Source of the DNA: Morinoia aosen
Lineage: Eukaryota; Arthropoda; Malacostraca; Amphipoda; Talitridae
NCBI GenBank assembly: GCA_030386875.1
Contig: CM059558.1
Span: forward strand, 14,803,428 to 14,867,427
DNA: 64,000 nt
Direction: 5' to 3'
This document shows, piece by piece, positions 44,391-54,675 of this stretch; position 1 is the stretch's first letter; the number at the start of each line of letters is the position of its first letter. The notes below the pieces were generated by a model. The model had not been told where the DNA came from, searched no databases, and saw nothing but the letters and a program-made list of their open reading frames with translations. A program made the position numbers and the translations under genes.

Positions 44391-46902
44391 ATACGCCTTG
44401 GTTCTCCTTTTCATTTTAAAAATAAGATTTCCGAAAAATCGACCAATCAGCTCAATTATTCTTAATAGGTATGGAGATCCAACCCTTAGAGTGTTCCGCA
44501 ATCTTGAAAAGAACTGGAAAAAGAAGGTTAAAGCAGAATGCGATATTGAATTTTTACGTGCCTGCTACTATTATGAAGTGGTACCCAAGTTTCTCCGTGT
44601 TCGTCTCTATCGTCGCCAACTTGAACATTCAGACCTGTGGAAAGCCCTACAACGGAAGCTTTTGTGGAATGAGCTGAAGTTCAAGCAGCGCGGTCTTCGT
44701 AAGTTGGAGAGACGGCAAGGTGATTTTCTCAGCACCTTAAAAGGCAAAGTCTCAGCAATCGATTTTGCTTGTTTAAAACTGTGGTTGAACCGCAATCAGG
44801 TGCAATATCGCGAGAGTGTAAAATTAGTACAAAATAATAAGCTAGTCAGGTTGGGAGTGTCTCATTTGTGCAATAGTATAGATCCATCTTCGGTAATTTT
44901 TAACTTTTCTGACCGTATTTTATCGGTGGATGAAACCCGTATTTTATGCTTAGGTTTAGAGTTTGGTTTGCCGGTCTCAAAATTAAATTTTCATCGTTAC
45001 TTTTTATGTTTTGAGCAGCTTTTTAATAGCATGTCAAGATTTGCAACCACTCCGTCCATTGATAACGCCAAAGAAATTTTTAAAATGAAACTTAGAACTT
45101 TAGCTCATAAATTTTACAGCAGATTTGATGGTCATCAGAACTCTTGTGCAGTGTTTGGGAAAAAAGATTTTTCAGTCCTTAGGAATTTGAGTAGTGACAA
45201 ATCAATTTATGTAACCAAACCTGATAAAGGGAATGGAATTGTGATTTTGGACAAAAACGAGTACATCAGGAAAGTGGAAGATATTTTGTCCGATAAATCC
45301 GTTTTTCTTGAGCAAAATACTGATGTAAAATCCCTTGTATTGAAGCTAGAGAATAAGGTAAACTATAGACTTAAAAAAGACAAAGATTCGGGAAAATTAA
45401 CTGAAAACATGTACAATTCAACTAGAGCTAGTGGTTCTCAAATTGGTATTTTATACGGTCTTCCTAAAATACATAAGCCTGGCGTGCCCATTAGGCCCAT
45501 TTTATCTGCATGTAGTACGCATAATTCTAAACTCTGTAGCATTCTTGTGCCGTTATTAACACCTTACTGTAATAGCGAATTCATGGTAGAAAATTCTCAT
45601 CAATTTGTACGTGACCTGTCTGCTATTGAGAATATGGATAAAATGTTTATGTGTAGTTATGACATTGAATCGCTGTACACCAATGTCCCTCTGGACGAAT
45701 CAATTAAGGTTCTAATTGACAGCATTTACCAGAAGGGGGAGCAAATTCTTAATTACGATAAGGTAGAACTTAAACGACTTCTAGAAATCGCTTTGAAAGA
45801 CTCCTACTTCTTGTTCAACGATAAGGTTTATCAGCAAATTGACGGGTTGGCAATGGGCTCAAGCCTTTCGCCTTTAATTGCGAATTCTTTTTTAGCTAGT
45901 CTGGAAAAAACTTTTTTAGAGCAATGCCCGCCTGAATTCAAGCCCAAATTCTACAGACGATATCTGGATGACACCTTTGCACTTTTTGATTCCCATGATC
46001 AGGCTGAGATGTTTTTTCATTACATTAATAATTTTCACTCTAATATCAAGTTCACAATGGAAATGGAGCACAATAACCAATTACCTTTTTTAGACGTGTT
46101 AATTCGAAAAAATAATTCTACGTTGCTAACATCGGTTTACAGAAAACCCACATTTACGGGCCTAGCAACGAATTATTTTAGTTGTATTTACAAGGGATAT
46201 GTGAAATCATGTGTAAATACGCTCTTGCACAGAGCATATAATATTTCTAGCTCGTATCAAATTTTTCATGAAGAAGTTGAATTCTTGCGCCGAATGTTTC
46301 TTAAAAACAAATACCCAATTTACCTGATTAATAGGATTGTAAAAACATTTTTAGATAAAAAACTTTCTTCTCCTCCTTTAACTCTGACGGCTGCAAAAGA
46401 AAAAGTATTTGTCAACTTACCTTACCTCGGCTATTTGAATACTGAACTGAAGAAAGAACTCATGTCGTTGGTGCATACATATTTTATCTCTATTGACGTC
46501 CGTGTATTTTATAGGAACAATTTTAAAATAGCCTCATTTTTTCCTAGGAAGGAACGTGTGAATGAATGCCTGCGAAGTGGTTGTGTGTATCTGTATGAAT
46601 GTGATTGTTGCATGCAATCGTATGTTGGTAGCACAATGCTCCAACAGTTTATTCGCCACAGCCAACACTCAGGTATATCTCACCGTACAGGTCGTCCATA
46701 CGCCTGCCCTTCTCAGTCTGCAATCCGAGACCATTGTTTTAAGTGCGACCATCCATTTAAAACATCAAATTTTTCAACTCTTGCTACAACTAATAGGGAA
46801 CACGATCTGAGAGTTTTAGAATCTCTATTCATATATACAGTTAAACCGAAATTGAATAATGATCAAAGTGCCGCAAAATTACACATTGCCCCAACAGCTT
46901 AG
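44383..46902 (+). CDS. Penelope-like element reverse transcriptase/GIY-YIG endonuclease, full copy
   Basis: An 839-residue protein with the same translation as the minus-strand copy at 38684-41203. All catalytic motifs are intact: motif A YDIESLYT (426-433), motif B GLAMGSS (488-494), motif C YLDD (527-530), and the GIY-YIG pair YLY/YVG with Glu813. Its role is target-primed reverse transcription: the nuclease nicks DNA and the reverse transcriptase extends. An in-frame TGA at 44344-44346, within the ctgatga core, precedes the ATG. The first 12 residues (FIYALVLLFIL) are an unexpected hydrophobic run encoded by ribozyme and leader sequence, which makes this start doubtful; no other in-frame Met occurs before 217. 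It is preceded by a truncated copy and followed by another ribozyme copy, so this is the best candidate for an active source. Confidence 0.93.
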   Translation: MFIYALVLLFILKIRFPKNRPISSIILNRYGDPTLRVFRNLEKNWKKKVKAECDIEFLRACYYYEVVPKFLRVRLYRRQLEHSDLWKALQRKLLWNELKFKQRGLRKLERRQGDFLSTLKGKVSAIDFACLKLWLNRNQVQYRESVKLVQNNKLVRLGVSHLCNSIDPSSVIFNFSDRILSVDETRILCLGLEFGLPVSKLNFHRYFLCFEQLFNSMSRFATTPSIDNAKEIFKMKLRTLAHKFYSRFDGHQNSCAVFGKKDFSVLRNLSSDKSIYVTKPDKGNGIVILDKNEYIRKVEDILSDKSVFLEQNTDVKSLVLKLENKVNYRLKKDKDSGKLTENMYNSTRASGSQIGILYGLPKIHKPGVPIRPILSACSTHNSKLCSILVPLLTPYCNSEFMVENSHQFVRDLSAIENMDKMFMCSYDIESLYTNVPLDESIKVLIDSIYQKGEQILNYDKVELKRLLEIALKDSYFLFNDKVYQQIDGLAMGSSLSPLIANSFLASLEKTFLEQCPPEFKPKFYRRYLDDTFALFDSHDQAEMFFHYINNFHSNIKFTMEMEHNNQLPFLDVLIRKNNSTLLTSVYRKPTFTGLATNYFSCIYKGYVKSCVNTLLHRAYNISSSYQIFHEEVEFLRRMFLKNKYPIYLINRIVKTFLDKKLSSPPLTLTAAKEKVFVNLPYLGYLNTELKKELMSLVHTYFISIDVRVFYRNNFKIASFFPRKERVNECLRSGCVYLYECDCCMQSYVGSTMLQQFIRHSQHSGISHRTGRPYACPSQSAIRDHCFKCDHPFKTSNFSTLATTNREHDLRVLESLFIYTVKPKLNNDQSAAKLHIAPTA

Positions 46903-47093
46903 ATGTGCCTATAGTTTTTAGTGTCCGTGTGGGTGTGTGAGTGTGTGTGGGTGTAGGTGTGCGATTATAGTTTTTAGCAGCCCCCTTTTTTGTTTATACT
47001 TGCATTTTATTTTTCATGTTTATTGAGGTTACTAGAAGTTCTCTTATTGTAGTAGACATCTAATTTCATTTTTTATCTGTTACTTCATTTTCA
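46903..47093 (+). repeat. PLE 3' untranslated region, terminal copy
   Basis: Matches 44146-44336 closely, including the GT-rich tract and the cccccttttttg word, and leads to the last ribozyme. Confidence 0.85.
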
Positions 47094-47147
47094 GTACTGA
47101 TGATGGAAACCAGATTTTCCGAAACGTTTACAAGTAAAAATGTTTAT
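47094..47147 (+). ncRNA. Candidate hammerhead ribozyme, copy 4 (3' end of right array)
   Basis: Same sequence as the copy at 44337, exactly 2,757 bp downstream: ctgatga at 47097-47103. Homology continues about 30 bp past it, including the ATG and ttctccttttcattt, and then enters the flank. The element therefore ends beyond, not at, the predicted cleavage site. Confidence 0.62.
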
Positions 47148-47176
47148 ATACGCCTTGGTTCTCCTTTTCATTTTTA

Positions 47177-47189
47177 AAAATTTTCATGA
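47177..47189. repeat. Right copy of 13-bp target-site duplication
   Basis: aaaattttcatga, identical to 38357-38369. The leading aaaat overlaps the element's own ttttaaaaat, so the minimum certain duplication is about 8 bp (tttcatga). Confidence 0.7.
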
Positions 47190-48254
47190 TCTCTGATTGC
47201 AAAAAAAAATGCAGTTGATGCTCAAAACATTTTTAATTCAAATTTGTACATTATTTTCTTCAATTAGTAAAGGTGATTAGCATTATCAGCATTATCTCAT
47301 TTGCATTAATACTTTACTTCTATAGGTCATTACCAAATAAAATGAGCTTGCTAACTTAAGTTTTAAAGCGCAGAGAAGGCACTTTTAAGCAAAGTTAAAA
47401 GTTTCACGGACGCAGTCATACTTCATAAACGATCGCTCTACTTCAAATATGATGGGGAAAATTTAATGCACGTTATAACTTTTCCCATGTTCAGACTAAT
47501 AAGTGTGTGATAATTGTAACATGTTTAGACGTATGAGTGTGTCATTTTCTTTTGGTTAAATTACCAGAATAATCATATATGAATGAATAAACAAATGTAC
47601 AACAAAAAACAAGTTATATATTAAGAATGAATAAAAGGTGAATAGAGAAATGTAACATAGCACATAGTCAACATGCCTCATGTTACGCATTTTCTCTGCG
47701 ACATTAAAATTTTACAAAAATGTATATATGAAATGTAAATTAATTCATTATTTAGTCGTAAGTTTTTATTGAAATGTTTAAATATATCTAATTTAGTAAA
47801 ATTAAATTTATATTTAAATATTGAAACAAAGTATTTTAATTTTGTTATTTAGTGCATTAATTAATTCATTTCAAAATTAACTACAATAACTAGTTTGATA
47901 CTGCACTCATAAAAAGCCTCCTATTATTTTTTGCAAGATTTCAAAGGCCCAAAATCTGTAAAGTGGCAATGTGCTTCAAGTATCTGAAAACAATATCGTC
48001 TAAATACGCAGAAATAATTTTTGCAACCGTAAAAAATATCCCCAAAATATCCTCGAATAATTATAATCAAAGTCATATACTGCAGCAAATATCCATGAAT
48101 ATGATCCTGTAAAATATTCAGATGCAGTACACTACAAAAAATATCACTCAAGTTTTATTCATGGAAAAAAACTCGAAAAAGTTGTGTCGAAATGCACCTA
48201 AAGCAGGAAATTGCAACCTTGCTAACATGAAGAAAACTTAAATAATTTGTTTCA
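47190..48254. other. Unique right flank of the PLE insertion
   Basis: AT-rich sequence without arrays or recognisable genes. A 75-codon minus-strand ORF (47924-48151) has no motif. Confidence 0.5.
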
Positions 48255-48560
48255 CGATAATCAACGTACAACTTTTTTACAGTAATCAACGTAAGTTTTT
48301 ACCAAAATAAACGTAAGTTTGTTTACCATAGTCAAAGTATTATTTTTATACCACCTTCCACGCTTAATTTTGTTAACTTAATCAACGTATAATTCCTTAC
48401 CATGATCAACGTGTAATTTTTTACAGTATATATATACATATATATATAATTAACGCATAATTCTTTACCATAATCAACGTATTATTTGTCTTCCATCATC
48501 GACGCGTAATTTTGCACTTTAATCAACGCATAATTCTTTACCATTATCATCGCAATTGGC
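48255..48560. repeat. Degenerate repeat with ataatcaacgta core
   Basis: About ten copies of ttaccataatcaacgtataa at 25-32 bp spacing, with gtaagttttt or ataattcttt endings; strongly diverged. A short (TA)n lies at 48427-48448. Confidence 0.75.
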
Positions 48561-48663
48561 GAACTTTTTCTCGAAAGTCATGTTCTTGATGAGTTTTCCG
48601 TGCTTTCCTATCACTCACATAACTCACTTTACCAAAACACTTTCACATACGTTGTTCCACTTT

Positions 48664-50814
48664 TATACTTGTTATGACATCAGTGCATCAGTTTATAAGT
48701 TTATCAGAATTAATTCTCATTAGTTTTGTACCTGGTATGACATCGGTCCATCAATTTATTATTTTATCAGAATTAATTCTCATTAGTTTTGTACCTGGTA
48801 TGACATCAGTCCATCAGTTTATAAGTTTATCAGAATTAATTCTCATTAGTTTTGTACCTGGTATGACATCAGTCCATCAGTTTATAAGTTTATCAGAATT
48901 AATTCTCATTAGTTTTGTACCTGGTATGACATCGGTCCATCAATTTATTATTTTATCAGAATTAATTCTCATTAGTTTTGTACCTGGTATGACATCAGTC
49001 CATCAGTTTATAAGTTTATCAGAATTAATTCTCATTAGTTTTGTACCTGGTATGACATCGGTCCATCAATTTATTATTTTATCAGAATTAATTCTCATTA
49101 GTTTTGTACCTGGTATGACATCGGTCCATCAATTTATTATTTTATCAGAATTAATTCTCATTAGTTTTGTACCTGGTATGACATCAGTCCATCAGTTTAT
49201 AAGTTTATCAGAATTAATTTTCATTAGTTTTGTACTTGGTATGACATCAGTCCATCAGTTTATAAGTTTATGAGAATTAATTATCATTAGTTTTGCACTT
49301 GGTATGACATCAGTCCATCAGTTTATAAGTTTATGAGAATTAATTATCATTAGTTTTGTACTTGGTATGACATCAGTCCATCAGTTTATAAGTTTATGAG
49401 AATTAATTATCATTAGTTTTGTACTTGGTATGACATCAGTCCATCAGTTTATAAGTTTATGAGAATTAATTATCATTAGTTTTGTACTTGGTATGACATC
49501 AGTCCATCAGTTTATAAGTTTATGAGAATTAATTATCATTAGTTTTGCACTTGGTATGACATCAGTCCATCAGTTTATAAGTTTATGAGAATTAATTATC
49601 ATTAGTTTTGTACTTGGTATGACATCAGTCCATCAGTTTATAAGTTTATGAGAATTAATTATCATTAGTTTTGTACTTGGTATGACATCAGTCCATCAGT
49701 TTATAAGTTTATGAGAATTAATTATCATTAGTTTTGTACCTGGTATGACATCAGTCCATCAGTTTATAAGTTTATGAGAATTAATTATCATTAGTTTTGC
49801 ACTTGGTATGACATCAGTCCATCAGTTTATAAGTTTATGAGAATTAATTATCATTAGTTTTGCACTTGGTATGACATCAGTCCATCAGTTTATAAGTTTA
49901 TCAGAATTAATTATCATTAGTTTTGTACTTGGTATGACATCAGTCCATCAGTTTATAAGTTTATGAGAATTAATTATCATTAGTTTTGTACTTGGTATGA
50001 CATCAGTCCATCAGTTTATAAGTTTATCAGAATTAATTATCATTAGTTTTGTACTTGGTATGACATCAGTCCATCAGTTTATAAGTTTATGAGAATTAAT
50101 TATCATTAGTTTTGTACTTGGTATGACATCAGTCCATCAGTTTATAAGTTTATGAGAATTAATTATCATTAGTTTTGCACTTGGTATGACATCAGTCCAT
50201 CAGTTTATAAGTTTATGAGAATTAATTATCATTAGTTTTGCACTTGGTATGACATCAGTCCATCAGTTTATAAGTTTATCAGAATTAATTATCATTAGTT
50301 TTGTACTTGGTATGACATCAGTCCATCAGTTTATAAGTTTATGAGAATTAATTATCATTAGTTTTGCACTTGGTATGACATCAGTCCATCAGTTTATAAG
50401 TTTATGAGAATTAATTATCATTAGTTTTGTACTTGGTATGACATCAGTCCATCAGTTTATAAGTTTATCAGAATTAATTATCATTAGTTTTGTACTTGGT
50501 ATGACATCAGTCCATCAGTTTATAAGTTTATGAGAATTAATTATCATTAGTTTTGTACCTGGTATGACATCAGTCCATCAGTTTATAAGTTTATGAGAAT
50601 TAATTATCATTAGTTTTGTACTTGGTATGACATCAGTCCATCAGTTTATAAGTTTATCAGAATTAATTATCATTAGTTTTGTACTTGGTATGACATCAGT
50701 CCATCAGTTTATAAGTTTATGAGAATTAATTATCATTAGTTTTGTACCTGGTATGACATCAGTCCATCAGTTTATAAGTTTATGAGAATTAATTATCATT
50801 AGTTTTTACTTGGT
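48664..50814. repeat. 63-bp minisatellite, about 34 copies
   Basis: Unit gacatcagtccatcagttta then taagtttatgagaattaat, tatcattagttttg and tacttggtat. The first nine units have ttatcagaattaattctc and tacctgg; later ones mostly ttatgagaattaattatc and tacttgg. Since 63 is a multiple of three, the first nine units give a 199-codon plus ORF (48674-49273) that ends where tca becomes tga; later units repeat that stop. I read it as repeat translation, not a gene. Confidence 0.97.
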
Positions 50815-51297
50815 TAATCAGTTAATCGCGTCTACATACATGGCTCTCACAGATCTCAAATCCAAATTGATATAAAAGATTTCCAGAATATATGATTTGT
50901 TCGCTGAAAAAAACGTTTTCTCAGTCTCGTACAATTCCTTAGCAGCAAATTCGATGAAAACAACTTTTTGGTTTACAAAAAAAAAATGTTTTCTCGTGTT
51001 TTTATATTGCGCTCATATTTAAAGAAACTGACGCACATACCACTAAACTGAGCAAGCTAAATTCAGCTGAAAATCTACGGGTTTTCCTCCGCTCTTTTGG
51101 CAGTCGCCACGACGCTCGCTGCAACATCTCGCATTCTCTCATTATAAGCCCTCGTCAACTCACAAAAAAAAAATTTTCACTAAAATGCTCTCTTAACAAA
51201 CATTTAAATACTTTTTATCGTGTTCTAAACCCTAGAAGGAACTATGAATCACAGCATGAAGATGAAAAATACATCTCTGTGAACTTCCCTAGTCGTT
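50815..51297. other. Unique spacer
   Basis: AT-rich except for a patch at 51080-51130 (cctccgctcttttggcagtc, cacgacgctcgctgc). No gene recognised. Confidence 0.45.
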
Positions 51298-51366
51298 GTT
51301 GCAGCGACGGAAGCTCGGCACCGGCGCTGATCTGCGCCGGTGCGAGGCGGCGGTAGAGCTTGCAAC
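51298..51366. other. GC-rich multi-stem hairpin
   Basis: Nested complementary arms: gttgc/gcaac (outer), aagctc (51311-51316)/gagctt (51356-51361), and a perfect 10-bp inner stem gcaccggcgc (51318-51327)/gcgccggtgc (51334-51343) with loop tgatct. It stands out from the AT-rich surroundings. It may be a structured RNA, a regulatory foldback or a mobile-element end; no known family recognised. Confidence 0.6.
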
Positions 51367-51649
51367 TGCACTATTATTGTTATTAACATTTCAATAATTA
51401 TAGCAATTCATCAAAATAATTTATGCACGATGCACTTCAAAGTTTGTTAATACTTTAATGATAATTATTTTTAATTTAAAAATTATTACAACGACGTTTC
51501 ACTTCTAAAGGCGCTAAATACTTGCAATGGCAATGAAAATACTGGTGTTTCTGTCAGGTTCTTCTTTACGAAGTAAATAATATTTTCGCTATGAGACAAA
51601 CGGCATAAAATAAAATGACTGGAATCGTTTTTACGGAGGAAATAATATA
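51367..51649. other. Unique AT-rich spacer
   Basis: Nothing recognised; a 61-codon minus ORF at 51486-51671 has no motif. Confidence 0.4.
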
Positions 51650-51835
51650 AATGTATATATAATAATAACAATAATTATAGTAATAATTATGGCAATAATT
51701 ATAATAATAATTATAGCAATGATTATAGTGATAATTACAACTAAAACTATGGTAATTATTATAGAAATAATGATAGAAGTAATGTACAGCAATATAGATG
51801 TTAATAATTATAGTAATGAATATGTTTATATATTT
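51650..51835. repeat. Degenerate 15-bp repeat, orientation 1
   Basis: Unit about aataattatagcaat, some twelve copies with g/a changes. It is the reverse complement of the family at 52368-52705. Confidence 0.8.
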
Positions 51836-52367
51836 TTGAAGTAACTGGACATGTTTCTATTGCAGAATAGTTGGGATATGTAAATGTAAATGTAGACTTT
51901 GATATGTAAACGATATGTGAATGTACACTTTGTAAATGCTACAGAGTAGAGGGTGTGTATCGAACTAAAATACGGGGATCTATGTTTTTAATTAAATGGA
52001 ATTTACGATACGAAAAAAATAATGCTTCATGCATGAAATCATCGTAATGTTTACGAAATAACTGTTATTTATGGGGACAAATAACTTGTACATATGTTGT
52101 GAAAAAAAACGGTTAAAACAAGTATCTACGATGCAATATAACTTCTTTTCAGGATACTATATTACTGGTGTTTACACCACCAAAAAAACGATATAAACAT
52201 TGTGTTATAACTAGTATTTGTGCAACGAAATGAAGATTTTCCATGTTTATTACATTAAACTCTTCATTTCTGACCTCACTATCGCGCATCACTCGTCATC
52301 ATGAAACGTACCATATTCTGACCTTGTGCCTAGTCTGCCCCTTATAAATGTTTTAAAAACTTGCCGT
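51836..52367. other. Unique spacer between two inverted arrays
   Basis: AT-rich with paired words such as gatatgtaaatgtaaatgta and gatatgtgaatgtacactttg near 51876-51940. No gene recognised. Confidence 0.45.
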
Positions 52368-52705
52368 ACATATCGCTGCATTGCTAGAATTATTGCTAGA
52401 ATTATTGCTCTAATCAATGCTGTAATTATTAATACAATCATTGCTGTAATTAATGCTAGAATTACTGTTATCGTTATTGCTATAATTATTACCGTACTTT
52501 TGGTTGTTATTATTATTACTGTATAGATTGTCTTAATATTGGTGTAGTTATAACTGTATTTATTGTTATAATTATTGCCATAATTTGTAGTGTAATTATT
52601 CTTAAAATTATTGCTGTAATAATTATTTTAATTATTATTGTACTTATTACTGTAATTATTGTTGTAATTATAACTGTTATTCCTAGTATAATAATTGACA
52701 TTAGT
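52368..52705. repeat. Degenerate 15-bp repeat, orientation 2
   Basis: Unit about attgctgtaattatt with attgctagaattatt and cttattactgtaatt variants, about 22 copies. Ile/Val/Thr-rich ORFs on both strands are repeat translation. Confidence 0.85.
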
Positions 52706-52824
52706 TTTTTTTCAATTTCTAGATTAGTTATTTTACATTTGCAAGATGTTTTCAAAAAAGGCACATATATAGAAATGATATTGAGTAAATTATAGAGGAG
52801 TAATTTTGCATTTTTCAGTAATAA

Positions 52825-53050
52825 ATACTCAGGATAAACACAGGATTTACAAGCATTAATCGTAGTTAAATACTCAGGATAAATTCTGACTACTTAAGTA
52901 TTTATCATAAATAAATATATCATAAATAAATACTCAGTGATAAACATAGGATTCGCGAATATTTTTCGTTATTAAATACTCAGGATAATGATTGATGTCC
53001 ATATTGTATTTTGAGTATTGATGTGTTCATCGTTAATAAATACTCAAAAT
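52825..53050. repeat. Degenerate taaatactcaggata repeat
   Basis: About six copies of aaatactcaggataa or aaatactcagtgataa at 40-60 bp spacing, with aggattt or aggattcgc after some of them. Confidence 0.75.
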
Positions 53051-53274
53051 GAATATTGTAATAAAGGGACATCATCTTTAGTTGCTGGGTTCCAACGAAA
53101 TTTAATAATTATGGAATAATTCAAATTTCATGAGTTGCTGTTATTATAAGTATAATTAATAATAATTATGTTAGGTGGTCAAAAAATGACTTTATCACAA
53201 CGTATTTGAGTTGAGTAATTTTTTAAGGCCGCCTCTTCAACTGGATGGCAGTAAAATAATATCATAATACCATA

Positions 53275-53345
53275 ATGTTATAGTTTAATACTATAATATT
53301 ATAATAATATTATAATAATATTATAATAATATTATAATATAAAAT
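53275..53345. repeat. (AATATTATAAT)n AT-only repeat
   Basis: aatattataat repeats about five times without C or G; self-complementary. Confidence 0.85.
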
Positions 53346-53835
53346 AGTAGAATGTTACAGTATATAATTATCTAATATACGAGTATCATATTATTATAAA
53401 ATAGAAAACAATAATTTCTAATATAATAATAGTATTGTTTTGCCTGGCAAAAATTCCAAATTACAAAAAAAGTTTGAAGAACTCCCACAAATTTCCCCCG
53501 GAACGAAAGTCTCCTTTTTGAAATATGCCAAAACTTTTTTTACAACTTATTGATAAGAGTGGAGATTTGTGTCAGAAGTTACGCGGAATTTACAGTTCAC
53601 CACACACACAAATTTGAAAATGATAAACGCATTCGTTGATAACACAAACAATATAAGGGAAATTAATTAACTCGATGAACTGAACTGTATTTTTCATAAG
53701 TGTTCAATTCTACATGGAATGCCCCATATGCATGATACATCGTTGTCTCGGTACACCACTCAATATATACGTCGTACACTCCATTCACCATATGTATGTG
53801 GACATACACTTGACACATTCCAGTTCCATGCACTC
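53346..53835. other. Unique spacer
   Basis: No gene recognised. From 53710 to 54070, catac, gatacat and tgacacatt words recur loosely (tccatacactaaatacatt, tccatacgcttgatacatt), a weak eroded repeat that continues past the TA tract. Confidence 0.45.
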
Positions 53836-53915
53836 AGCCCTAAATATATAACATACATATATATATATATATGTATGTTATATATATATGTTATATATAT
53901 ATATATATATGTTGA
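53836..53915. repeat. (TA)n tract with palindrome
   Basis: A ataacatacatatata...tatatgtatgttat palindrome spans 53847-53880, followed by further (ta)n to 53910. Likely cruciform or foldback. Confidence 0.85.
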
Positions 53916-54356
53916 CACATTCCACACACTCAAAGCACTCCACGCAATACACGTGTGCATATTCATTCTCTAAATACACTTGACACATTTTAAACATCTA
54001 AGCTCCATACACTAAATACATTTCCTACATTTTTTCACGTTCCATACGCTTGATACATTACACCCTGTGTGATGTGTTTAAAAATGTCATGATTATTTAA
54101 TTTGTGCCTTTTTAAAGAAAGGTTTTTTCACAAAATTACCACGAAACAAATTTTAGGTTTCACGTTTGAATTCTAAAATAGGAGGAACATTAAAACAACA
54201 AAAAATGAAAAAATTCAGAACGTATCTGGAAAAAACACAAAAATCACTTAAATGAATTGAGATTTTAGCCGCTGTGACTGTTTAAAATAAATGAAACTGC
54301 AAGGCTGCTGTGGAAATTGTTTCCAAGTCACACAGGCTACACAGAGCAAGTCGCCG
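53916..54356. other. Mostly unique spacer
   Basis: Contains the downstream copies of the loose ccatac/tgacacatt repeat (53970-54065); the rest shows nothing recognisable. Confidence 0.4.
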
Positions 54357-54480
54357 CGACGCGCTATTCGTACGAGAGTATTCGTACGCGCTATTCGTAC
54401 GAGAGTATTCGTACGCGCTATTCGTACGAGAGTATTCGTACGCTATTCGTACGCGCTATTCGTACGCGCTATTCGTAAGT
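54357..54480. repeat. 27-bp tandem repeat degrading to 13-15 bp
   Basis: Three copies with cgcgctattcgtacgagagt then attcgta, followed by shorter cgctattcgta and cgcgctattcgta units. Rich in cgtacg and cgcg words. Confidence 0.92.
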
Positions 54481-54569
54481 TCGTATGCAAATAGTACAAG
54501 AGCGCAATCATACACATAGTGTGCCTAGACAGCCTCATCTAACTGCCGCCCGTCCTTGTGATGTATGTG

Positions 54570-54675
54570 TGTTTTTGTGTGGTGTGTGTGTGAGTTTTTG
54601 TCTGGTGCTGTGTGAGTTTTTTGTGCGTTGCTGTGTGTGTGTCTCTGTGTGTGAGAGAGAGTTAGGGCTGAGTGT
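54570..54675. repeat. GT-rich imperfect repeat
   Basis: tgtgtgagttttttgtg and tgtgtgtgtctctgtgtgtg words; ORFs on both strands are artefacts. Confidence 0.75.

Larger units (their letters stand above)
38370..47176. mobile_element. Composite Penelope-like retroelement insertion: two divergent tandem arrays
   Basis: The block holds parts of four element copies. Reading leftward on minus: a 5'-truncated remnant (41827-41441), an inter-copy region, and a full ORF (41203-38684). Reading rightward on plus: a 5'-truncated copy (41834-44145), an inter-copy region, and a full ORF (44383-46902). Stop-to-stop distance is 2,757 bp in both arrays, which sets the unit length. The two full ORFs translate identically. 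The arrays meet at 41828-41833 (tatgtg filler). A 13-bp direct repeat flanks the block. PLEs are known for tandem, 5'-truncated and partly inverted insertions. Element edges are uncertain by a few bases because target and element share t/a runs. Confidence 0.9.

Noticed and set aside
44471..44677. Short ORFs inside the PLE copies (62-82 codons) in other frames
   Set aside because: Shadows of the reverse transcriptase ORF; the same shadows recur in each copy.
48674..49273. 199-codon ORF of nine 21-residue repeats as a gene
   Set aside because: It starts at the array edge and stops at a single-base unit variant; kept only as an observation.
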